Of a DNA stretch of 64,000 nt, positions 57,455 through 64,000 are shown one piece after another. The translations under genes and the position numbers were made by a program. The first letter of the stretch is position 1. The number at the start of each line of letters is the position of its first letter. Under the pieces are notes generated by a model. That model made no database searches. It had not been told where the DNA came from and was given only the letters and a program-made list of their open reading frames with translations. Source of the DNA: Musicola paradisiaca NCPPB 2511 (lineage in GTDB: Bacteria; Pseudomonadota; Gammaproteobacteria; Enterobacterales; Enterobacteriaceae); assembly GCF_000400505.1 (NCBI RefSeq), contig NZ_CM001857.1, positions 1,925,074 through 1,989,073 of the forward strand, written 5' to 3'.

Positions 57455-57827
57455 CGAATTTTTAGCCCCGTGGAATCACCTATTCCCATCTGTTTATGGT
57501 GACGGGAAAAACCGGCGACGGTTATCTCCAGGCGACGACCGCTAGACATACGTTGTCGCCGGCACGGATTCTACGCCAGCGTAGCCTCACCCTCAGGTGT
57601 AACGGTTGTGGAAAGGGGCCGTATTTTCGGTGAGGTTGCACCGGGAGGAATGTGAACGCATGCGCACAGCAGGGCGGAGACCGGAAAAACCGCGCACGTA
57701 GCCATCGGGCCTGTACCCTGATGCGGTTGTCTGTCGTGAGAAGCCGCCTGTTTCGACGTGCAAAGAGGGAGCCGTCGTTCGGGCCTGCCACGGAGTAGAG
57801 CGCGGGGAGGAAGAGCTAAATCCGGAA
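57455..57827. other. Intergenic region after the NRPS cluster
   Basis: No credible gene and no clear terminator. The short frames seen lack start sites and similarity. Confidence 0.4.
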
Positions 57828-57904
57828 TGGTGCGACCGAGTGGACTCGAACCACCGACCCCCACCATGTCAAGGTGGTGCTCTAACCAACTGAGCTACGG
57901 TCGC
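57828..57904 (-). tRNA. tRNA-Val (anticodon GAC)
   Basis: On the minus strand a 77-nt cloverleaf begins GCGACCGTAGCTCAGTTGG and ends with encoded CCA. Anticodon arm CCACCTTGACATGGTGG gives GAC. T arm GGTTCGAGTCC is canonical. It closely matches E. coli valW. Confidence 0.97.
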
Positions 57905-58248
57905 ATTTTGGTGTCATCAACAGGATGTTGAATCTAATTAACCCATTGATATGTATTAATTATTTATTCCATATAGCGGAATGGGCGCGATTATGGACGG
58001 GTTGGGGCAGAATGGCAAGCGCTTTGTCCTGGCGTAACGATCAAGTGATGAATGTTTCGCCGAAACCCGGTGCGGCGCCCGCAATACCTGATCTTTAAAA
58101 ACACATTTGACCTGTTCTGCGAAGTGCAATATCACAGCCGATTCAGGCTGGGACAACATTGATGGATGTACATGCCCACAGAATGTGGTTTCCCGTCAGG
58201 CATAAAAAAACACCCGGATAACCAAGCGATTATCCGGGCGTTAGAATT
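57905..58248. other. Spacer between the two tRNA-Val genes
   Basis: Contains the terminator of the upstream tRNA and presumably the promoter of the tRNA ending at 57828. No gene seen. Confidence 0.5.
58204..58238 (-). terminator. Terminator after the first-transcribed tRNA-Val
   Basis: CCCGGATAA (58213-58221) pairs with TTATCCGGG (58230-58238); on the minus strand seven T follow shortly after. It implies that the two tRNA genes have separate transcripts or partial read-through. Confidence 0.85.
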
Positions 58249-58325
58249 TGGTGCGTTCAATTGGACTCGAACCAACGACCCCCACCATGTCAAGGTGGTG
58301 CTCTAACCAACTGAGCTATGAACGC
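58249..58325 (-). tRNA. tRNA-Val (anticodon GAC)
   Basis: A second 77-nt tRNA-Val on the minus strand, beginning GCGTTCATAGCTCAGTTGG and ending with encoded CCA, anticodon GAC. It differs from its neighbour mainly in the acceptor stem and T arm, and matches E. coli valV. Confidence 0.97.
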
Positions 58326-58474
58326 ATTTATAATGCCGCTGCCAGCGTGACAGCGGGGACGAATATTAACGGGCCGGATGTCCGCTGGCAAGAGGAAAAA
58401 CACAAAATTGCCGCCCTTATCAGTCCGATTGACGAGCTTGTAGTCAAGGCGTTGTTTTTTTCACCACTTGCCAT

Positions 58475-59848
58475 TTAGCGTGCCGCGCGAGTCAGCGTCA
58501 GTTCCGCCGGCTGGCGCTGTACCCAACGAATGCGCGATACCATCATGATGGCGGAGGAGGTCAGCCCGATGATGAATCCGCACCAGAATCCGGCAGGGCC
58601 CATGCGTGGTACTAACCAATCCGTCAGCGCCAGGATGTAACCGCTTGGCAACCCCAATACCCAGTAGGCGATAAAGGTAATGAAGAAGATGGCTCGGGTA
58701 TCTTTGTAACCGCGCAGTACGCCACTGCCGATGACCTGAACGGCATCGGATATCTGATACACCGCCGCCAACAGCATCAAGTGCGACGCCATCGCGACCA
58801 CGTCTGGATTTTGGTTATAAAGCAGTGCGATAGGCTTGCGCAGCGTGATGGTGAAAATAGCGGTGCAGATAGCCAGCGCTACCCCTGACAAAATACTGGT
58901 ATGGGCGGCGATGCGTGCCGCATCGACCGAGCCTTGCCCCAAACGATGACCGATACGAATGGTTGCGGCGACGCCAAGGGACAAGGGAAGAACGAACATC
59001 AACGAACTGAAATTGAGTGCAATTTGGTGCCCGGCGACTTCCACCACGCCGAGCGGCAGTACCAATAAGGCGACAATTGCAAACAACGTGACTTCGAACA
59101 GCATCGCTAGGGCTATCGGCAACCCCAGATTGAACAATCGTTTGAGTGTTGACCAGTCTGGCCGCCAAGTGGTTTTGCGCTGACGAATATCGCGTTGCCA
59201 GTAAGACCGCTGCAGATATCCCGCCAGTAACAGCAGCATGACCCAATAGACCGTGGCGGTCGCCACACCACAACCGATGCCGCCCAGTTCCGGCATACCA
59301 AGCTTGCCGTGGATGAAGACGTAGTTGATAGGAATGTTGATCAGCAAGCCGATAAAACCGATCACCATACCCGGCTTGGTTTTGGACAACCCTTCGCACT
59401 GGCTGCGTAAGACTTGATAGAACAGGTAGCCTGGCACACCCCACAGCAACGCATGCAGATAGCCAATGGCTTTTTCCGCCAGTTCTGGCGAGCCGTTATT
59501 CATTAAATGGATCGCATGTTTCCCTTGAGCCAGCGCAAACATCGTGACCACTGAGATTGCCGCAGCCAGTAGAAACGCTTGCCGGGTTTGATGAGCGATA
59601 CGATCACGTCGGCCGGAGCCATTGAGATGCGCCACAACGGGCGTCAGCGCCATCAGTAATCCATGGCCGAACAGGATGGCCGGCAACCAGATCGACGTGC
59701 CCACCGCGACGGCGGCCATATCAGTGGCGCTGTAGGAGCCTGCCATAATGGTATCGACCACCCCCATGGCGGTTTGGGATACCTGAGCGATGATGACGGG
59801 GATCGCCAGTGATAATAACTGACGCGCTTCTGACAAATACTTCTGCAC
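58475..59848 (-). CDS. mdtK: MATE multidrug exporter MdtK (NorM)
   Basis: The 457-residue inner-membrane protein has twelve hydrophobic segments and the MATE-family blocks [24 protein letters not shown] and [16 protein letters not shown]. It uses the sodium or proton gradient to expel cationic drugs and dyes. The length equals that of E. coli MdtK when the GTG at 59848 is used; AGGAAGG lies 7 nt upstream. The open frame extends far upstream (to 60073) without similarity. It is divergent from ribE, as in E. coli. Confidence 0.95.
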   Translation of the reverse strand: MQKYLSEARQLLSLAIPVIIAQVSQTAMGVVDTIMAGSYSATDMAAVAVGTSIWLPAILFGHGLLMALTPVVAHLNGSGRRDRIAHQTRQAFLLAAAISVVTMFALAQGKHAIHLMNNGSPELAEKAIGYLHALLWGVPGYLFYQVLRSQCEGLSKTKPGMVIGFIGLLINIPINYVFIHGKLGMPELGGIGCGVATATVYWVMLLLLAGYLQRSYWQRDIRQRKTTWRPDWSTLKRLFNLGLPIALAMLFEVTLFAIVALLVLPLGVVEVAGHQIALNFSSLMFVLPLSLGVAATIRIGHRLGQGSVDAARIAAHTSILSGVALAICTAIFTITLRKPIALLYNQNPDVVAMASHLMLLAAVYQISDAVQVIGSGVLRGYKDTRAIFFITFIAYWVLGLPSGYILALTDWLVPRMGPAGFWCGFIIGLTSSAIMMVSRIRWVQRQPAELTLTRAAR

Positions 59849-60269
59849 GCGGACACCTTCCTGAAAAGGATGGAGAGATATCTCCTTCAAGAGAAAGACA
59901 ATCATCCTTATATGTATAAAAAAAGGAATAATATTGTAACGACTTATGGCGCGTAAACCAATGATTATCAGGATTTTTAGACAGCATTGCCGATAAAATT
60001 GGGTGAGGCTCTTCCTCGAAAGCGCTTTTTTCGTTCGGGTGACAATCCTGTTTGGTTTTCCCGCCAATATCATGCAAACTGCCTGATAGTTTAGTCATTA
60101 ACGGCTAAAGAACCTCGTCCATGACCTGTCGCTGCATCGAACCTGAAACCTATTGTGAAATGTCGTGAAAAACGGTTGTCGCGTTTTTTCGAGCCATTTC
60201 TATGGTGCGATTTAGTGATGTTGCGCGGGCATCGACGCCTGTTTTTCCTTGATTCAAGAGGCAAGATCC
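59849..60269. other. Intergenic region between divergent mdtK and ribE
   Basis: Holds both promoters. I looked for an FMN riboswitch before ribE and saw none; a short palindrome (GAGATATCTC, about 59875-59884) lies in the mdtK leader. Confidence 0.4.
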
Positions 60270-60920
60270 ATGTTTACCGGTATTGTGCAGGGCACGGCGA
60301 CGGTCGTGTCTATTGATGAAAAAGCGAATTTTCGTACCCATGTGGTGGCGCTGCCTGAGGAACTGTTGCCTGGGTTGGTGCCCGGCGCATCTGTGGCCCA
60401 TAACGGTGTCTGTTTGACCGTCACGGCTATTGATGGTGGGCAGGTGAGTTTCGATCTGATGAAGGAAACGTTGCGGTTGACCAATCTTGGCGACCTGGGT
60501 GTAGGCGATAGCGTTAACGTCGAGCGGGCAGCCAAATTCGGTGATGAAGTCGGGGGGCATGTGATGTCCGGCCATATCATATGCACTGCGGAAGTCGTCA
60601 AAATCCTGACATCAGAAAACAATCATCAGATATGGTTCCGTCTGTCGGATCCGTCGCTCATGAAGTATGTGTTGCATAAAGGGTTTATCGGTATTGACGG
60701 CATTAGCCTGACGATTGGTGAAGTCACCCGCAACCGCTTTTGCGTACATTTGATTCCGGAAACGCTGAATCGCACCACGCTGGGGCGGAAGCGTCTGGGC
60801 GATCGCATCAATATTGAAATCGACCCGCAGACGCAAGCGATTGTCGATACGGTTGAGCGGGTGTTGGCCCAGCAGGCACAACACACTTCTGTGACCACAG
60901 ACGTCGAGGCAGGATCCTGA
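60270..60920 (+). CDS. ribE: Riboflavin synthase, alpha subunit
   Basis: The 216-residue enzyme (RibC in older E. coli naming) dismutates two 6,7-dimethyl-8-ribityllumazine molecules into riboflavin. Two lumazine-binding repeats are visible: [12 protein letters not shown]...NGVCLTV and [14 protein letters not shown]...GIDGISLTI. The start ATG 60270 (MFTGIVQ) is the conserved family start and is preceded by AAGAGG. It ends before a bidirectional terminator shared with cfa. Confidence 0.96.
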   Translation: MFTGIVQGTATVVSIDEKANFRTHVVALPEELLPGLVPGASVAHNGVCLTVTAIDGGQVSFDLMKETLRLTNLGDLGVGDSVNVERAAKFGDEVGGHVMSGHIICTAEVVKILTSENNHQIWFRLSDPSLMKYVLHKGFIGIDGISLTIGEVTRNRFCVHLIPETLNRTTLGRKRLGDRINIEIDPQTQAIVDTVERVLAQQAQHTSVTTDVEAGS

Positions 60921-60983
60921 ACGAAAGCCGTGGGCAGAACCGTTTGTCATGCCGCACGGTGAAACCTGTTCCGCATCCTGAAT

Positions 60984-61023
60984 AAAAAATACGGTGCAGC
61001 TAGATAGCCGCACCGTATTTTTT
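60984..61023. terminator. Bidirectional terminator between ribE and cfa
   Basis: AAAAAATACGGTGC (60984-60997) and GCACCGTATTTTTT (61010-61023) form a perfect 14-bp inverted repeat, with T-runs on both strands, between two convergent genes. Confidence 0.92.
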
Positions 61024-61067
61024 ATCCGTGCCGGATAGCCAGTCTGTTCTTCCTTTCCTAGCAGCCG

Positions 61068-62219
61068 TTAACGCGGCACACGTATTCCACCTTCCACGCC
61101 AGAGACGCTAAACAGCACTTGCCAGAGCTGAATATTGCGTGCACGAAACGCACCGGCACAGGCATTCAGGTAATAGCTGAACATACGGTGAAAGCGTGCG
61201 GGGTAGTGCCCAGACAGTTTTGACCAATGTTGTTGGAAACGTTCATTCCAGGCCATCAGGGTACGATCATAATCAGCGCCGAAGCTGTGCCAGTCTTCCA
61301 TAATCAGATACGGTTCGCTGGTTTGCGCAATATGGCGCACCGATGGCAGGCAGCCATTGGGAAATATGTATTTGTTAATCCAGGGGTCGACTTTCAGGTC
61401 GGTCTGATTGGCGCCGATGGTATGTAACAAAAACAATCCATTAGGCTTGAGATTGCGGCTGACTACGTGGAAGTAGGTGTCGTAATTCTTCGGCCCTACG
61501 TGCTCGAACATGCCGACGGAAACGATGCGATCAAACTGGTGATTGAGGTCACGATAATCCAGCAGTTGAATATCGACGTCCAGATCCTGACAGCGTTGCT
61601 GCGCCAGTTTTTGTTGCTCGCGGGAGATGGTTACGCCAGTCACGGCAACACCGTAATAGCGTGCGGCGAATTCAGCGAGGCCGCCCCAGCCGCAACCGAT
61701 ATCCAGCAGTGTCATTCCCTGGCGTAGTTGTAGCTTTTCGCAGATCATGCGCAATTTGTCTTGCTGAGCCTGCTCCAGCGTTTCGGCTTGTTTCCAGTAG
61801 CCGCAGGAGTATTGCATGTACGGATCTAACATCTGGGTGAACAGATCATTGCCAAGGTCATAATGCTCCTTGCCGACGATCCAGGCGCGACGTCGGGATT
61901 GCAGGTTGGTCAGCCGCGCCGTGAGTATCCGGAGAGTATCCCGCCAGCGGACAGGCAGACGGTTCTCCAGCCCCGCCCGCAATACGCGGTGGAAAAACAT
62001 ATCCAGTCGCTCACATTCCCACCAGCCGTCCATGTAACTTTCACCCAATCCCAACGAACCTTCGCGCAGAATGCGCTTGTATAAGTCAGGATTTTTGACC
62101 TGAATATCAAACGGGCAAGAGCCGTTGACGGTGATACCGGCAACCGACAGCATTTCGTTGATAATCTGGAACCAGGATGATTCAGGAGTACCCAGTTCCT
62201 CCACATAAGATGAACTCAT
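61068..62219 (-). CDS. cfa: Cyclopropane-fatty-acyl-phospholipid synthase
   Basis: The 383-residue SAM-dependent enzyme adds a methylene bridge to unsaturated acyl chains of membrane phospholipids in stationary phase. It has the SAM motif LLDIGCGWGGLAEFAA, VTISREQQKLA, SVGMFEHVGPKNY and the CFAS-specific IFPNGCLPS region. Length matches E. coli Cfa (382). The ribE-mdtK neighbours are conserved, but the E. coli genes between cfa and purR are absent here. Confidence 0.96.
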   Translation of the reverse strand: MSSSYVEELGTPESSWFQIINEMLSVAGITVNGSCPFDIQVKNPDLYKRILREGSLGLGESYMDGWWECERLDMFFHRVLRAGLENRLPVRWRDTLRILTARLTNLQSRRRAWIVGKEHYDLGNDLFTQMLDPYMQYSCGYWKQAETLEQAQQDKLRMICEKLQLRQGMTLLDIGCGWGGLAEFAARYYGVAVTGVTISREQQKLAQQRCQDLDVDIQLLDYRDLNHQFDRIVSVGMFEHVGPKNYDTYFHVVSRNLKPNGLFLLHTIGANQTDLKVDPWINKYIFPNGCLPSVRHIAQTSEPYLIMEDWHSFGADYDRTLMAWNERFQQHWSKLSGHYPARFHRMFSYYLNACAGAFRARNIQLWQVLFSVSGVEGGIRVPR

Positions 62220-62551
62220 AACTTCTCCCTACCTTGTCAGAATGATGTCGAACAAGGAACAACGTAGACAATTTTACCCGTAACGGTATCGGTGGAAAAA
62301 ATCCATCGTCTACCTCTGATGTTCTCAGAGGAAAATAAGAGAAAAGCCGGTGCGAAGGGCATCTATCCCTGGTCGTGATGAACAGTGCGACGACCAATAG
62401 ACAGGATAGAAAAAGATCGATCTTTCTTGATTACGAGTGTTGCGAAAGACAATGACAAGTGTATGACTGCTTCGTCCTGTGGACAAGTCCCGCTTGGGGC
62501 GAAGCAGTGTTGAAGGTTTAGAAATCGGCGTTGAATAAGAAAGTCATCTGA
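62220..62551. other. cfa upstream region
   Basis: The cfa leader contains a perfect small hairpin, CCTCTGA (62313-62319) and TCAGAGG (62325-62331), without a T-run. No gene is seen. The regulatory role of the hairpin is unknown. Confidence 0.4.
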
Positions 62552-63577
62552 CTAACGGCGGTAATCCCGGAATGGGCCGTCAGAAACTGAGCGCCGCTCG
62601 ATCAGCGTTGGATGGACTTCGATCATCTGCGATTCTTCTCGTTTGCTGGTGATGCGATCGAGCAGCATCGAGAATGCCGCCTGCCCCAAACGTTGTTTAG
62701 GTTGATGGATCGTGGTCAACGCTGGCGTGAAATAGCGGGAGTGCCGGACGTTATCATACCCGATCACCGAAATATCCTGCGGTACGCGCAATCCAATCTC
62801 ATCGGCGGCGCAGATGGCGCCCATTGCCATGATATCGCCGCCGCAGAAAACGGCGGTCGGGCGTTGTTTCTGCGCCAGAATCTGATGCATAGCCCGGTAG
62901 CCGGACTCCGGCTCGAAGTCACCCTGAACTATCCACTCTTCCCGGATGGGAATGTCCGCCTCTTTCAGTGCTTTGAGAAAACCCAGATAACGGCCGCTGC
63001 CTGTATTTCGTTCTTGTGGCCCGGGAATGACGCCGATATCGCGATGACCTCGTTCGATCAGATACCGCCCGGCCATATAGCCGCCGGAAAAAGCGTTGTC
63101 GATGATGGTATCGGTGAAATCACTGTGTGCTTCACCCCAGTCCATCACTACCATGGGGATATGACGATAATCTGCCAACATCGTCAGTAATGCTGGTGGA
63201 TATTCCGCACACATGACCAGCAGCCCGTCGACACGTTTTTGCGCCAACATGGAAAGGTACGCGCGTTGTTTATCCAACTCATTGTGGGAGTTGCATAACA
63301 CCAGCGTATAGCCTTTGGCATAACAGCTGTTTTCCACCGCTTCAATGATCTCGGCGAAGTACGGCGCTTCACTGGAGGTCGCCAACAGCCCGATTGATTT
63401 TGTATGGTTGACTTTCAAACTGCGTGCGACGGCGCTGGGGGAATAATGTAGTTCTTTAATGGCCGCACGTACTGCGGCTTTGGTCTCTTCGGCGACGAAA
63501 CGTGTTTTATTGATCACGTGAGACACGGTTGTGGTCGAAACGCCAGCACGTTTTGCCACATCTTTGATCGTTGCCAT
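62552..63577 (-). CDS. purR: Purine repressor PurR
   Basis: This 341-residue LacI-family regulator has the N-terminal helix-turn-helix [22 protein letters not shown] with the hinge helix after it (AVARSLK), and a periplasmic-binding-like corepressor domain that binds hypoxanthine or guanine. Length and sequence match E. coli PurR (341). It represses purine synthesis genes and its own gene. A PurR-like operator lies about 45-60 nt upstream of the start codon. Confidence 0.95.
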   Translation of the reverse strand: MATIKDVAKRAGVSTTTVSHVINKTRFVAEETKAAVRAAIKELHYSPSAVARSLKVNHTKSIGLLATSSEAPYFAEIIEAVENSCYAKGYTLVLCNSHNELDKQRAYLSMLAQKRVDGLLVMCAEYPPALLTMLADYRHIPMVVMDWGEAHSDFTDTIIDNAFSGGYMAGRYLIERGHRDIGVIPGPQERNTGSGRYLGFLKALKEADIPIREEWIVQGDFEPESGYRAMHQILAQKQRPTAVFCGGDIMAMGAICAADEIGLRVPQDISVIGYDNVRHSRYFTPALTTIHQPKQRLGQAAFSMLLDRITSKREESQMIEVHPTLIERRSVSDGPFRDYRR

Positions 63578-63620
63578 GCAGAATGACTCCTGAACCTACT
63601 TGTTACAGCAGTAAGTATAT

Positions 63621-63636
63621 TGTTAATCGTTTGCCT
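63621..63636 (-). promoter_or_regulatory. PurR operator upstream of purR
   Basis: Read on the minus strand, AGGCAAACGATTAACA keeps the AGGCAAACG half and TT of PurR boxes (consensus ACGCAAACGTTTTCGT) and resembles the E. coli purR autoregulatory site. Confidence 0.6.
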
Positions 63637-63725
63637 GCGTGGATCCTGCTTTTGCCTGGACAAAAGTCGGATTTCAGAAGGAGAGTGCCGAGAGATACCT
63701 GAAGGGCAGGGCTGACGCTTCACCA

Positions 63726-63741
63726 ACGCAAACGCAGTGTG
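63726..63741 (+). promoter_or_regulatory. Possible second PurR box
   Basis: ACGCAAACGCAGTGTG has a perfect left half-site but a poor right half. It lies between purR and the partial gene at the right edge. Confidence 0.3.
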
Positions 63742-63949
63742 TTCGGTAAACTGCGGATTTTGTCTGATCTGGGCGGAAAGTGGAAGAGGTAATTCATATT
63801 ATCTCTGTGACAGATAAGCAGGTTTTTTCTGTGTAATCCGGTAATAATGCTGCCATCGTGCTATAGAGCGCATGAACTATACTGTTCCCGATGCATGTTC
63901 GGTAGCTTAATTATCAAGATGACCCGAAAGTGAATTAAAGGAGAGTGCT

Positions 63950-64000
63950 ATGGATACCAATCTGAAAATGTCGCTATTTACGACGTTCGTCTCACTGACC
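63950..64000 (+). CDS. Start of an unidentified gene (partial)
   Basis: ATG 63950 follows AAAGGAGAG by 5 nt and opens a frame (MDTNLKMSLFTTFVSLT) that runs off the window. Only 17 residues are visible, so the family cannot be named. A hydrophobic stretch may be starting, which would fit a membrane protein. Confidence 0.5.
   Translation, partial: MDTNLKMSLFTTFVSLT

Larger units (their letters stand above)
63578..63949. other. Divergent promoter region of purR and the next gene
   Basis: Contains two PurR-box-like sequences, listed separately. Nothing else was recognised. Confidence 0.4.

Noticed and set aside
57455..58330. Prophage or integrative-element attachment at tRNA-Val
   Set aside because: No integrase gene and no direct repeat of the tRNA 3' end were found in the window.
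59849..60269. FMN riboswitch before ribE
   Set aside because: I looked for the conserved RFN boxes and did not see them; in enterobacteria the element normally precedes ribB instead.

Overview
The window reads as chromosome of an enterobacterium of the Pectobacteriaceae, most likely Dickeya or a close relative. Gene content and order in the flanks match the Escherichia coli core genome (zapC-ycbX-rlmL-uup-pqiABC-rmf; aroH-ppsR-ppsA-rprA-ydiK-ydiJ-menI; ldtE-lpp-pykF; tRNA-Val-mdtK-ribE-cfa-purR). The core genes are GC-rich and an aryl-beta-glucoside PTS operon lies next to them, which fits plant-associated soft-rot bacteria. The genus call is inference.

Layout: 1-9440 holds the end of zapC, ycbX, rlmL, uup, the pqiABC envelope-lipid operon and rmf. 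9453-21770 holds aroH, ppsR, ppsA, the small RNA RprA with a near-perfect RcsB box, ydiK, ydiJ, menI, an unrecognised small gene behind a Fur-box-like sequence, and ldtE. 21783-23744 is lpp and pykF. 24315-31829 is a bgl/arb-type beta-glucoside operon (antiterminator, PTS permease, 6-phospho-beta-glucosidase, porin, exported esterase) with two ribonucleic-antiterminator/terminator switches. 32659-57454 is a nonribosomal peptide (NRPS) cluster of nine genes on the + strand. 57828 onward returns to core genes: two tRNA-Val(GAC), mdtK, ribE, cfa, purR and the start of one more gene.

The NRPS cluster is the most interesting part. It encodes a GNAT acetyltransferase, an SbnA/SbnB-like pair that would make L-2,3-diaminopropionate, a periplasmic penicillin-acylase-family hydrolase, a SyrD/PvdE-type ABC exporter, three NRPSs (C-A-T; dock-[C-A-T]x3; dock-C-A-T-TE) and a type II thioesterase. 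Specificity codes read by eye suggest a five-residue product: basic/diamino acid, Thr, Ser, Dab/Dap-like, Gly. An N-terminal C domain with nothing upstream, an exporter and a periplasmic acylase together suggest an acylate-export-deacylate logic like that of pyoverdine. Most junctions within the cluster overlap or are short, so one transcript is likely.

Five genes (ppsA, ydiK, ydiJ, the 6-phospho-beta-glucosidase and the central NRPS) are each broken by exactly one base, always within or beside a short homopolymer. This looks more like residual long-read sequencing error than gene decay, so they should be read as probably intact in the organism. They are listed under type pseudogene only because the sequence as given is interrupted.
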